NCBI GenBank assembly: GCA_964494805.1
Contig: CAZBST010000008.1
Coordinates: forward strand, 58,443-122,442
From: CAIYOL01 sp964494805
Lineage (GTDB): Bacteria; Planctomycetota; Phycisphaerae; Sedimentisphaerales; Anaerobacaceae
Direction: 5' to 3'
Length of the DNA stretch: 64,000 bases
Position 1 is the stretch's first letter; every line of letters starts with the position of its first letter. The notes beneath the pieces were generated by a model. The model was not told the origin of the DNA. It did not search any database and saw only the letters and a list, made by a program, of their open reading frames with translations. Below, piece after piece: positions 52,848 through 60,480 of the stretch. The position numbers were made by a program, and so were the translations under genes.

Positions 52848-53334
52848 GAAGAACTAACAGCTAAATTGTGGATTATTGAAAAAAATATTACAAAAAAATT
52901 AAAAAAACTTTAATTGACAAAAAACGTTAACAAAGGGTAAAAATCCCTGAAAAGCAAATTGACTTTCAACTGATTTCCACATTTTGCTGCACCTGAAAAA
53001 TATACATGGTTGACAAGGATGAGAGTTACCTCTCTCACCAGCAACAGCTGCAAAACCGCCAAATAAACTAAAATAAACGGCTTTAACACGAAAATCTGCA
53101 AAAAACATTTTCTCCACGCAAGTAAAAACTTCAGCTGCAGTCGGAGCCTTAACAAAAATTTCCGTTACAACAAAAACAGATTTCACCGTCTCATTGAGAA
53201 GTATGATAAACGATGCAAGAGGTTATGTAAAACATCGATGATAAAATTTTTTATGAAGAATTTCTAAACATATAGACGATAAAAACTATAAGATAAATAG
53301 TAACTTCTTGTTTGACAAAATTTTTCAAAGTAAT

Positions 53335-53357
53335 TTAGCTTCATAACATGAAGCTAA
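53335..53357 (+). promoter_or_regulatory. Perfect hairpin upstream of the lysine-rich microprotein gene
   Basis: TTAGCTTCAT, loop AAC, ATGAAGCTAA: a perfect 10-bp stem about 45 bp before the ATG. TTGACA at 53311-53316 may be a -35 element, with no strong -10 match. The AT-rich stretch 52848-53334 contains no gene that I can support. Confidence 0.5.
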
Positions 53358-53403
53358 CCCGAATATGAAAGGACTCGATTAGCCAAAAGGAGGTGACAAA
53401 ATA

Positions 53404-53457
53404 ATGGCAAAAAAGAAAAAAGCTAAGAAAAAAGCCAAGAAGAAAAAGAAGAAATAA
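53404..53457 (+). CDS. 17-residue lysine-rich microprotein
   Basis: ATG 53404 opens a frame of 17 codons: Met-Ala followed only by Lys and single Ala residues (MAKKKKAKKKAKKKKKK), ending in TAA. The ribosome binding site AAAAGGAGGTGA (53385-53396) is a near-perfect match to the 16S rRNA anti-Shine-Dalgarno and stands 10 bp before the ATG. A perfect 16-bp terminator hairpin follows 46 bp after the stop. Such a signal set argues for real translation. The charge suggests binding to nucleic acid or to ribosomes, as with histone H1-like tails, but this is inference. Confidence 0.7.
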   Translation: MAKKKKAKKKAKKKKKK

Positions 53458-53503
53458 CGTAACAATCCAATCAAAGTTTCGATACTGCGATAAGTTACGT
53501 AAT

Positions 53504-53543
53504 AATGGAGGGTTTTCTTACAAAGAAAACCCTCCATTTGATT
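53504..53543 (+). terminator. Rho-independent terminator after the microprotein gene
   Basis: AATGGAGGGTTTTCTT, loop ACA, AAGAAAACCCTCCATT: perfect 16-bp stem, followed by TTGATTTTCG. Confidence 0.82.
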
Positions 53544-53683
53544 TTCGTATTCAGGCCCCAATACAACCACCCCACAAACCTAAGACGGTGCTACTGATTG
53601 TCTTCTTGCAATTGGGCGTGGATTTCCTATACTGTTGATTTAAATAATCAGTTAATACTAAGGTGCGTTTTTTAAATAACATT

Positions 53684-54961
53684 ATGGACTACTTTAATTA
53701 TAAAAATGGTAAACTGTTCGCCGAGAACGCAGATGTCGAGCAAATAGCCAATGAGGTCGGCACGCCGGTCTACATCTATAGTAAGGTCACCTTCATAGAC
53801 CATCTGCAGAAAACTCAAAAGGCCTACGGTCAGCTCGACACGACCGTCTGTTATTCCGTCAAGGCCTGCGGCAATATAAATATCCTTAAAATCTTGGCTG
53901 ACGCCAGCAGCGGATTCGACATCGTCAGCGGCGGCGAACTGTATCGTGTCCTGCAAGCGGGAGGCGAGCCGTCAAAAATCGTTTATGCCGGTGTCGGCAA
54001 AACCGACAAGGAAATCATCGAAGCATTAAACGCTAAGATATGCTACTTCAACATTGAATCAGAAGCTGAACTGGAAAACCTGATTCGGCTGGCGAAACAA
54101 AAAGGAACCCAGCCCAAAGCTGCGTTGCGCATCAATCCTGATGTTGACCCCAAAACACATACATACACCACCACCGGCAAAAAAGAAACCAAGTTCGGCG
54201 TTGATATCGAACGCGCACGAAAAGTTTTCGCCGATTATGGGAAAAATAAAGCGGTGAAACTTTGCGCAATCCATATACATTTAGGCTCAGCCGGCCATAC
54301 CGTCGAACCATACGTTGAAGCGATAAAAAAAGCGTTGGCTTTAATCGACCAACTGCGTAAAGATGGGTTCACCATTGAGGCGATGGATATCGGCGGTGGA
54401 TACGGGGCAGATTATATAACCGCTGAAGCGCCTACAGCTGCTGATTACGCTACTGCCATTGTGCCACTGCTAAAAGGTAAGAACTTAAAACTTATCCTCG
54501 AACCGGGAGCAAGCATTGCGGCCAACGCAGCGATTTTGGTAACGCAAGTTTTGTATCAGAAAAGCAGCGGCTCGAAAAAATTTGTTATTGTTGATGCGGG
54601 AATGAATGATTTGATTCGTCCGCCATTATACGGTGCATTTCACTTTATATGGCCGACAAAAGTCGATAAAAAATTCGAGCCCCCCCGCCGGGATAGAGAT
54701 TTGCAATTGGCCGGCACCGAAGTTGTTGACGTGGTCGGCCCAATTTGCGAAAGCGCCGATTTCTTTGCACAGGATAGGGCTTTACCGCCGGTAAAGCGGG
54801 GAGATTTCATCTCCATTTTCACCGCCGGCGCTTATGGCTTTGCTATGAGCAGCAACTACAATACCCGTTGCCGGGCAACCGAGGTCCTTGTTGACGGCGA
54901 CAAATTCTCCATTATCCGAAGACGCGAAACCTATGAGGATTTAACATCGCTGGAAAAGTAA
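53684..54961 (+). CDS. lysA: Diaminopimelate decarboxylase
   Basis: 425 residues from ATG 53684. Fold-type III PLP decarboxylase: YSVKACGNINIL with the PLP lysine, SGFDIVSGGELYR, HIHLGSAGHTVEPY, DIGGGYGADY, LEPGASI, and GPICESADFFA with the active-site Cys region, ending in GAYGFAMSSNYNTR. It makes lysine from meso-diaminopimelate. Confidence 0.94.
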   Translation: MDYFNYKNGKLFAENADVEQIANEVGTPVYIYSKVTFIDHLQKTQKAYGQLDTTVCYSVKACGNINILKILADASSGFDIVSGGELYRVLQAGGEPSKIVYAGVGKTDKEIIEALNAKICYFNIESEAELENLIRLAKQKGTQPKAALRINPDVDPKTHTYTTTGKKETKFGVDIERARKVFADYGKNKAVKLCAIHIHLGSAGHTVEPYVEAIKKALALIDQLRKDGFTIEAMDIGGGYGADYITAEAPTAADYATAIVPLLKGKNLKLILEPGASIAANAAILVTQVLYQKSSGSKKFVIVDAGMNDLIRPPLYGAFHFIWPTKVDKKFEPPRRDRDLQLAGTEVVDVVGPICESADFFAQDRALPPVKRGDFISIFTAGAYGFAMSSNYNTRCRATEVLVDGDKFSIIRRRETYEDLTSLEK

Positions 54962-55015
54962 CAGCGAAGCAGAAGGCACACGCTTCGGTATCATTCCAAG
55001 TCACGAGCCACGGCT

Positions 55016-56353
55016 TCAGAAGTTCCGTTCGACAAAGCCGGTGTCGATTTTGTTTTTGGCAAATAGATTGTGCGAGACGATATTCAAGCAGGCAGGTATT
55101 GTTGTCTTTATCGGCTCGATAACAAATTCTCGTAAAGCTCTTTTCATCGTGGCAATAGCTTCAGCTCGCGTTCTCTGATAAACAATAAGTTTGGCAATCA
55201 TCGAATCATAACTTGTCGAGACAGTCCAGCCCTGACATACGTGTGTATCAAGCCTGACGCCTGGACCGCCGGGCGGGATGTATCTACTAATCACACCCGG
55301 AGAAGGGGCAAAATTATTCGCAGGGTCCTCTGCGTTAAGCCGGCACTCAATCGCTACTCCGGTATGTTTGATTTTTCGTTGACTCAATTCCATAGGTTCG
55401 CCGGCGGCGACCTTTATTTGCCACTTAATCAAATCGTGGCCTGTAACCATTTCAGTAACGGGGTGCTCGACCTGAATGCGCCTGTTGACCTCGATGAAGT
55501 AAAACTTTTTATCGCTATCCAAAATAAACTCAACCGTCGCAGCATTTACATATTTGGCCTGTTTTATAACCCTCAAAGCGGCATTGCAAAGCTCCTCCCT
55601 GTCACGCTCATCGAGCACGGGGCAAGGTGATTCTTCAATCATTTTCTGATGCCGGCGCTGAATAGTGCAGTCTCTTTCGTAAAAGTGCAGTGCGTTTCCG
55701 TCATTATCGGCTATCACCTGCACTTCTACATGGCGTGGCTCAAGTATCAGTTTTTCAAGATAGACACTTCCATTTCCGAAGGCAGCTTCTGCCTCCGCCT
55801 GGGCCGCTGCGAATGCCGAGCGAAAGTTTATGTCGTTGTGGGCTATTCTCATCCCACGTCCCCCGCCACCGGCTGCGGCTTTTATCATTACAGGGTAGCC
55901 GATTTTTTCCGCCAGCTTTAAGGCCTCCGACTCACTTTCTATAACGCCGTCAGAGCCAAGCACCACCTGCACGTCTGCCTCCCGTGCTATTTGACGCGCC
56001 TGGGCCTTGTCGCCGAGCACTTGCATCGCTTCTACAGAAGGGCCTATGAATATTATACCGCATTCCCGGCAAATCCGGGCGAAGTCGACATTCTCTGCCA
56101 GAAAACCGTAACCCGGATGAATCGCCTCAGCATCCGTAATCTCAGCGGCACTTATGATATGGGGGATATTAAGATAACTTTCAGCCGAATCTGCCGGGCC
56201 TATACAAATCGCCTCGTCGGCAAGCCGCAGGTATGGAGCATCTTTATCGGCCTCGGAGTAAACCGCTACCGCCTCAACACCAAGCTCGTGACAGGCACGG
56301 ATAATACGCAGCACTATCTCACCACGGTTTGCTATAAGGATTCTTGAAAACAT
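55016..56353 (-). CDS. accC: Biotin carboxylase subunit of acetyl-CoA carboxylase
   Basis: About 445 residues from ATG 56353 (MFSRILIANRGEIVLRIIRA); an upstream start at 56368 is possible. ATP-grasp motifs: HPGYGFLAEN, KAAAGGGGRGMR, RDCTIQRRHQK, EVNRRIQVEHPVTEM. It carboxylates the biotin on AccB. It lies 33 bp downstream of accB. Together with the bio operon it implies a biotin-dependent fatty acid start in this organism. Confidence 0.95.
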   Translation of the reverse strand: MFSRILIANRGEIVLRIIRACHELGVEAVAVYSEADKDAPYLRLADEAICIGPADSAESYLNIPHIISAAEITDAEAIHPGYGFLAENVDFARICRECGIIFIGPSVEAMQVLGDKAQARQIAREADVQVVLGSDGVIESESEALKLAEKIGYPVMIKAAAGGGGRGMRIAHNDINFRSAFAAAQAEAEAAFGNGSVYLEKLILEPRHVEVQVIADNDGNALHFYERDCTIQRRHQKMIEESPCPVLDERDREELCNAALRVIKQAKYVNAATVEFILDSDKKFYFIEVNRRIQVEHPVTEMVTGHDLIKWQIKVAAGEPMELSQRKIKHTGVAIECRLNAEDPANNFAPSPGVISRYIPPGGPGVRLDTHVCQGWTVSTSYDSMIAKLIVYQRTRAEAIATMKRALREFVIEPIKTTIPACLNIVSHNLFAKNKIDTGFVERNF

Positions 56354-56386
56354 ACGACAAATAATCAATTATTAATAATCAATGAT

Positions 56387-56878
56387 TTAGTCTGGTTTGA
56401 CTCTGAAAAGCACCTGGCCGTATTCGACAGCCTGGCCGTTGGCCACCAGCACCTCAGCAATCGTTCCGCTGGTTTCGGCCTTTATTTCGTTCATTACTTT
56501 CATTGCCTCGATTATACAAACGACCGTTTGCGCATCAATATGCGAACCGACTTCAACATAAGGTTTCGAGTCAGGGCTTGGGGTCGCATAGAAAGTCCCA
56601 ATAAGAGGCGATTTTATCTCCTCCAACCCTTGCTGAGACGTGCCGGAAGGCGAGACTTCAGACGCTGAAGTTTGTATTCCATTAGGGTGAACAGGGGCAG
56701 CCGCCACGCCCGGCTCAATCATAGGCACAATGGCCTTGCCCAATGCCGGTTGAGGCTGGGAGCGCTTCAGAAAGATTTTGTCATCACCATGCTTTATCTC
56801 CACCTCGACCAGGTCATTTTGTTTCATTATTTCAATAAGCTCTTCTATTCTCTGCAAATCGCTATCTTTTTGCGCCAT
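56387..56878 (-). CDS. accB: Biotin carboxyl carrier protein of acetyl-CoA carboxylase
   Basis: About 163 residues from ATG 56878, with AAGGA 8 bp upstream. An N-terminal helical part (IEELIEIMKQNDLVEVEI), a Pro/Ala-rich linker and a biotinyl domain (SPLIGTFYATPSPDSKPYVE, VGSHIDAQTVVCIIEAMKVM) with the biotinylated Lys in EAMKVM. Functions with AccC. Confidence 0.94.
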   Translation of the reverse strand: MAQKDSDLQRIEELIEIMKQNDLVEVEIKHGDDKIFLKRSQPQPALGKAIVPMIEPGVAAAPVHPNGIQTSASEVSPSGTSQQGLEEIKSPLIGTFYATPSPDSKPYVEVGSHIDAQTVVCIIEAMKVMNEIKAETSGTIAEVLVANGQAVEYGQVLFRVKPD

Positions 56879-57222
56879 TGCCACATCCTTCCCTAATTGT
56901 CAGGATGGCTTACGCCACAAAAGCCATCGATTAAGCTCAATGAGTATAGCTATGAAAGGTGCTTTTGCAAACAATTTCTACCGGGTTGTGAACTAAGAGA
57001 GCTATCCGACAAAGCAGCGAATTGAGAAACCTTATGCAAATCGGCCTATAAAATCCCAATTTATGACGATTTCATGATGTTTTTAAGAATAACAGCCCTG
57101 AAATGAACCAATATGAAGCCACGAACTTTTCCCAACAGGTCAAGGGTAAGGGCTTAAGCTTTTATACCTTCCTGCAGGTGGGAGCGATATTTTATAGCTT
57201 TGTTGCAGCGTTTTGGGTTGAT

Positions 57223-58554
57223 TTAAAGTATTTCAAGAGCAACAGCTGTAATATCGTCAACTTCGGATGGGGCAACTGATTGATTTTGCACAAAGGTGCT
57301 GAACTTGTCCATCATCTCAACGATGGGCAAATCTTTTATTTCACAAAATTTTTCGCTGAAATGAAAGCCGCTTGAGTCATCGAGACCGCCGATAAACGGT
57401 TCTGCTCCATCGGAGTACAACAGTAGTTTATCACCGGGTTGAAGCTGTATAGTCTGCTGGATATATTCGGATTTTCTAAAAATTCCGAGCAAAGAGCCTC
57501 GTATTTCCAATTGTTGTGGCTGCTCGTTGGGCCTGATAAGAATTGGATAGGGATGTCCGGCCCGGGCGTAGGTTAACTTCAGCGTCTTTATATTCAGCAG
57601 AGCATAGCAACAGGTTGCAAACTGGTATCCCGAGAGCTTCTGTTTAGCCAGCCGCACATTGAGATTCTTCATAACTTCCGCAGGTGAAAATATATGGTAA
57701 TTGCTATCAATGGTTTCTCGCATAACCAGAGCCTGTTTTAGGAAAATCGTCAGCAGTGCAGCAGGTACGCCATGACCGACTACATCAGCTACATAAAAGC
57801 CGATGTGTTGCTCGTCGATGCGGACGATGTCGTAGATGTCGCCTGAGACCCACTCAGCTGGCATAAAAGCTGTAGCCCACCGTACCCGGTCAATATTGGG
57901 CAGTTGAGTAGGCAAAAAATCCTGCTGAACAAGACCGGCCAGACGAAACTGCTCAAACAGGTTGTCAACCAAAGCACCGGCCGTACTAAGCTGTTCTGCG
58001 AGCTTATTTTTGTAAATTCCTTGAACCTGCTTTGGCGGTATAGCAGGTCTTACAGCAATTCCCGAACTTTTCTTGCGGTAGGCCAGATTTAAGCTGATTC
58101 TGACCCACAGCTCATCTATGGAAACTGACTCGGTTGAACCGGCCATAGAGAAACTGCTCTTTGCCGGCGATAAAGAAAAGCTTTTTACTGGTAACTGCAC
58201 CCGTTCGTTGAGCAAAATTACGCCAATATTATTCATCTCGAGCGATTCGATTATCCGTGACAGGTATCCCTGCTGTGAGACACCGAGGCCTACGGTATCA
58301 ATAATGACGGTCCCGATGAGGTTAAGTTTATCGCGTATCCGAAAAAATGTGTCCAACGGCCGTATGGCGAAAGAAAGCTTCCTCTGTTTCAAAAGCCGTC
58401 TTACTTCGGACGGCATCTGCTTCTGATTTGTCAGATATAAAACGTCTATAAAGTCTTTTGACACTTCAAGGGTACTTAGCAGCTTTGTTTCTTCCATTTC
58501 ATTTACCTTCTTTAGGGCCTCCGGTTGTGTTATGGGACTCTGTTGGGTTGTCAT
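57223..58554 (-). CDS. PP2C-type (SpoIIE/RsbU) serine phosphatase with degenerate N-terminal domain
   Basis: 443 residues. The N-terminal part (about 30-150) looks like a receiver-type fold but the usual acidic triad and phosphorylation Asp are not apparent. The C-terminal part has the SpoIIE/PP2C blocks WVSGDIYDIV, VADVVGHGVPAAL, LLYSDGAEPFIGG and SEVDDITAVALE with the metal-binding Asp residues. It probably dephosphorylates an anti-sigma factor antagonist. No partner is adjacent. The 56879-57222 gap holds no gene that I can support. Confidence 0.85.
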   Translation of the reverse strand: MTTQQSPITQPEALKKVNEMEETKLLSTLEVSKDFIDVLYLTNQKQMPSEVRRLLKQRKLSFAIRPLDTFFRIRDKLNLIGTVIIDTVGLGVSQQGYLSRIIESLEMNNIGVILLNERVQLPVKSFSLSPAKSSFSMAGSTESVSIDELWVRISLNLAYRKKSSGIAVRPAIPPKQVQGIYKNKLAEQLSTAGALVDNLFEQFRLAGLVQQDFLPTQLPNIDRVRWATAFMPAEWVSGDIYDIVRIDEQHIGFYVADVVGHGVPAALLTIFLKQALVMRETIDSNYHIFSPAEVMKNLNVRLAKQKLSGYQFATCCYALLNIKTLKLTYARAGHPYPILIRPNEQPQQLEIRGSLLGIFRKSEYIQQTIQLQPGDKLLLYSDGAEPFIGGLDDSSGFHFSEKFCEIKDLPIVEMMDKFSTFVQNQSVAPSEVDDITAVALEIL

Positions 58555-58752
58555 TTTGCGGTATATTGCAAAATGAGGTCCTCCACACGACGTCTTGACG
58601 GTACCGAACCAATAACTCTCATCCGACAGAAAACGGTATAAGCTAATTCTCGGCTTATTAGGGGTGGCACTTTGCGTTTTTTTTGCTTTTTTCTGCCCGC
58701 CGGAGGATTGTTAGTATCCAAGCAAAGTTGTAGTTTGACCTATTTTCGGCTT

Positions 58753-59475
58753 TTAGCCGGCGAAGATTGCCGAGCCAATACGAAGGATGGTCGCGCCTTC
58801 CTCAACAGCAAGCTCGTAGTCGGAACTCATACCCATACTAAGCTCAGTAAACTCCGGGCCGACTATTTTTTCGCCTCGCATTTCCACAAATAACTCTCTG
58901 GCCCGAACGAAACAATCGCGAATGACATCTTTATTACGCGTCAACGGCGCCATTGTCATCAGGCCAATCAATTTCAAATTCGGCAAGGTCTCTATCTGCT
59001 CAGCCAGATGCGTCGCTGCTCCTACAGGGACGCCGTATTTTTGTGGTTCGTTTGAGGTATTGACTTGCAGAAGCACTTTGGGACATAAGTTCAGTTTTGG
59101 TGCAGAAGCGTTTATTTCCTCAGCCAGTCGAAGAGTGTCAATCGAATGTATCAGAGAAACTATCGGCAAGACCTGGTTAACCTTATTGCGCTGCAGATGT
59201 CCGACCATATGCCAACTGACTTTTTCCGGTAGAGCCGCATCGTCATCGGCTGTGGCCAAAAATTCGGCAATCTGAGCAGAAACTTTCTTTAATTGCTGAA
59301 CCCGATTTTCACCAAGCTCGGTAAAGCCCAGACGAATAACTTCTTGTATGGCCTCAATGTCAGCGGATTTGGTTACAACAACAAGCTTTACCTCACTTTG
59401 GTCTCTGCCGAAGCGGGCACAAGTGGAGTTAATGGTGTCTTTTACGCGTTTTACTCTTTCCGAAATTTTTGTCAT
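58753..59475 (-). CDS. YggS/YBL036C-family PLP homeostasis protein
   Basis: 240 residues from ATG 59475, giving the usual N-terminus; the frame continues 29 codons upstream with atypical sequence. VVVTKSADIEAI contains the PLP lysine; GENRVQQL, WHMVGHLQRNK, SLIHSIDT, LLQVNTSNEPQKYG, LMTMAP and LSMGMSSDYELAVEEGATI follow. It binds PLP and supports vitamin B6 balance. Confidence 0.92.
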   Translation of the reverse strand: MTKISERVKRVKDTINSTCARFGRDQSEVKLVVVTKSADIEAIQEVIRLGFTELGENRVQQLKKVSAQIAEFLATADDDAALPEKVSWHMVGHLQRNKVNQVLPIVSLIHSIDTLRLAEEINASAPKLNLCPKVLLQVNTSNEPQKYGVPVGAATHLAEQIETLPNLKLIGLMTMAPLTRNKDVIRDCFVRARELFVEMRGEKIVGPEFTELSMGMSSDYELAVEEGATILRIGSAIFAG

Positions 59476-59767
59476 AAAAAAGGTCGAAAATTCAAAATCA
59501 AGTCCTATGGACTCCTTACAGTTATGCCATACCATAGGCACTGAGAAATTCGCGCATCCCAAAAAGATACCAACCCATAGCCGTTTTTGCCAGCAAGACG
59601 GTTCATAGCCCTGTCGTCAAAAAACTCCAAAAATAACATCTTTTAGATTCATCAGCTATACTCTACTTCAATAAACGTAAGCATTCAAGCCATTTTGCTT
59701 GACGATTAGGATAATGTGTTACCGTAAAAAAAATAAAAAAAACTATTTTTTACCTTGCATTTTGTTG

Positions 59768-59815
59768 CCGTCACCTGTATACTGAATTTTGTTAAGAAAA
59801 TACAGGTTGGGACGG
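59768..59815. repeat. Interrupted inverted repeat
   Basis: CCGTC-A-CCTGTAT (59768-59780) pairs with ATACAGG-TTG-GACGG (59800-59815) around a 19-nt loop. It lies in the gene-free stretch between the YggS-type gene and the YjbQ-family gene. Confidence 0.5.
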
Positions 59816-59918
59816 TGATCTTCCCTTAAAAATTTTAGTTTTTCCTATTTTTTATTTGACAGGTTTTGGGGGAAGAGTTAACGTTCATCCTTTATATTAT
59901 ACGTTAAGTAATGAAATA

Positions 59919-60007
59919 AAGCCCCTTAGGGGCTTACGATCCTCGGCGAGGCAGCGTGGCATACCGGTTTCCCCCCCAGCCGGTTCCACCACCTCGCCTT
60001 TTTTTGC
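59919..60007 (+). other. Structured terminator-like region or small RNA
   Basis: A short hairpin (AAGCCCC...GGGGCTT, 59919-59935) is followed by a long one: GGCGAGG (59944-59950) with CCTCGCC, GTGG with CCAC, ACCGG with CCGGT, closing over a C-rich loop, and ending directly in TTTTTTT. On the minus strand the first 19 bases (GGCGAGGTGGTGGAACCGG) resemble the 5' part of a tRNA-Leu, but anticodon and T arms are absent. TTGACA at 59858 is a possible -35. It could be a strong terminator, a small RNA, or a rearranged tRNA fragment. Confidence 0.4.
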
Positions 60008-60058
60008 GCACATCTCTATCCCATCTATTAATTAGCAAGCAGGGAATCCCTCAGATTT

Positions 60059-60469
60059 CTATCCTCCACGGACCTGGACAAAGAAAGTTCTGCTGCGTGG
60101 GCCGTCAAATTCACAGAAGAATATCCCCTGCCAGGTACCCAATGCCAGTCTGCCGCCCTTTATAAGGACTTGCTTACTGCAGCCGATTATCGAGCTTTTA
60201 ACATGTGCATCGGAATTACCTTCAGAATGCCGGTACCCCGGCTGATGCTGAGGTATAAGCTCGGAAAGTGTCAAAAGTATATCGTGCGGAACAGAAGGAT
60301 CTGCGTTTTCGTTTATGGTTATCGCCGCCGTCGTATGAGGACAATAAACTATCGCATCGCCGTTTGTAATACCGGATTTACTAACAGCCGCTTCAACCTG
60401 GCTTGTAATATCAATCATCTGGTTACGGCTCCTGCTGCTTATACTAAAATCCTTTTCGACAATTTTCAT
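60059..60469 (-). CDS. YjbQ-family (UPF0047) protein
   Basis: 136 residues. The family motif is complete: IVYCPHTTAAITINENADPSV, SSIIGCSKQVLIKGGRLALG, TWQGIFFCEFDGPRSRTF. Members have been described as thiamine-phosphate synthase-like enzymes, but the true role is uncertain. It lies 11 bp downstream of argS and may be in its operon. Confidence 0.88.
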   Translation of the reverse strand: MKIVEKDFSISSRSRNQMIDITSQVEAAVSKSGITNGDAIVYCPHTTAAITINENADPSVPHDILLTLSELIPQHQPGYRHSEGNSDAHVKSSIIGCSKQVLIKGGRLALGTWQGIFFCEFDGPRSRTFFVQVRGG

Positions 60470-60480
60470 TTATACACCTC

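Noticed and set aside
52899..53186. 95-codon minus-strand frame in the AT-rich gap after nadD
   Set aside because: No ribosome binding site, hydrophobic and Phe-rich composition expected from reading A-rich DNA backwards, and no domain.
57103..57279. 58-codon plus-strand frame beginning MNQYEATNFSQQ
   Set aside because: No ribosome binding site, and its 3' part overlaps the end of the phosphatase gene on the other strand.
59892..60007. Possible SRP (4.5S) RNA because of size and hairpin shape
   Set aside because: The conserved domain IV sequence with GGAAGGAAGCAGC is absent.
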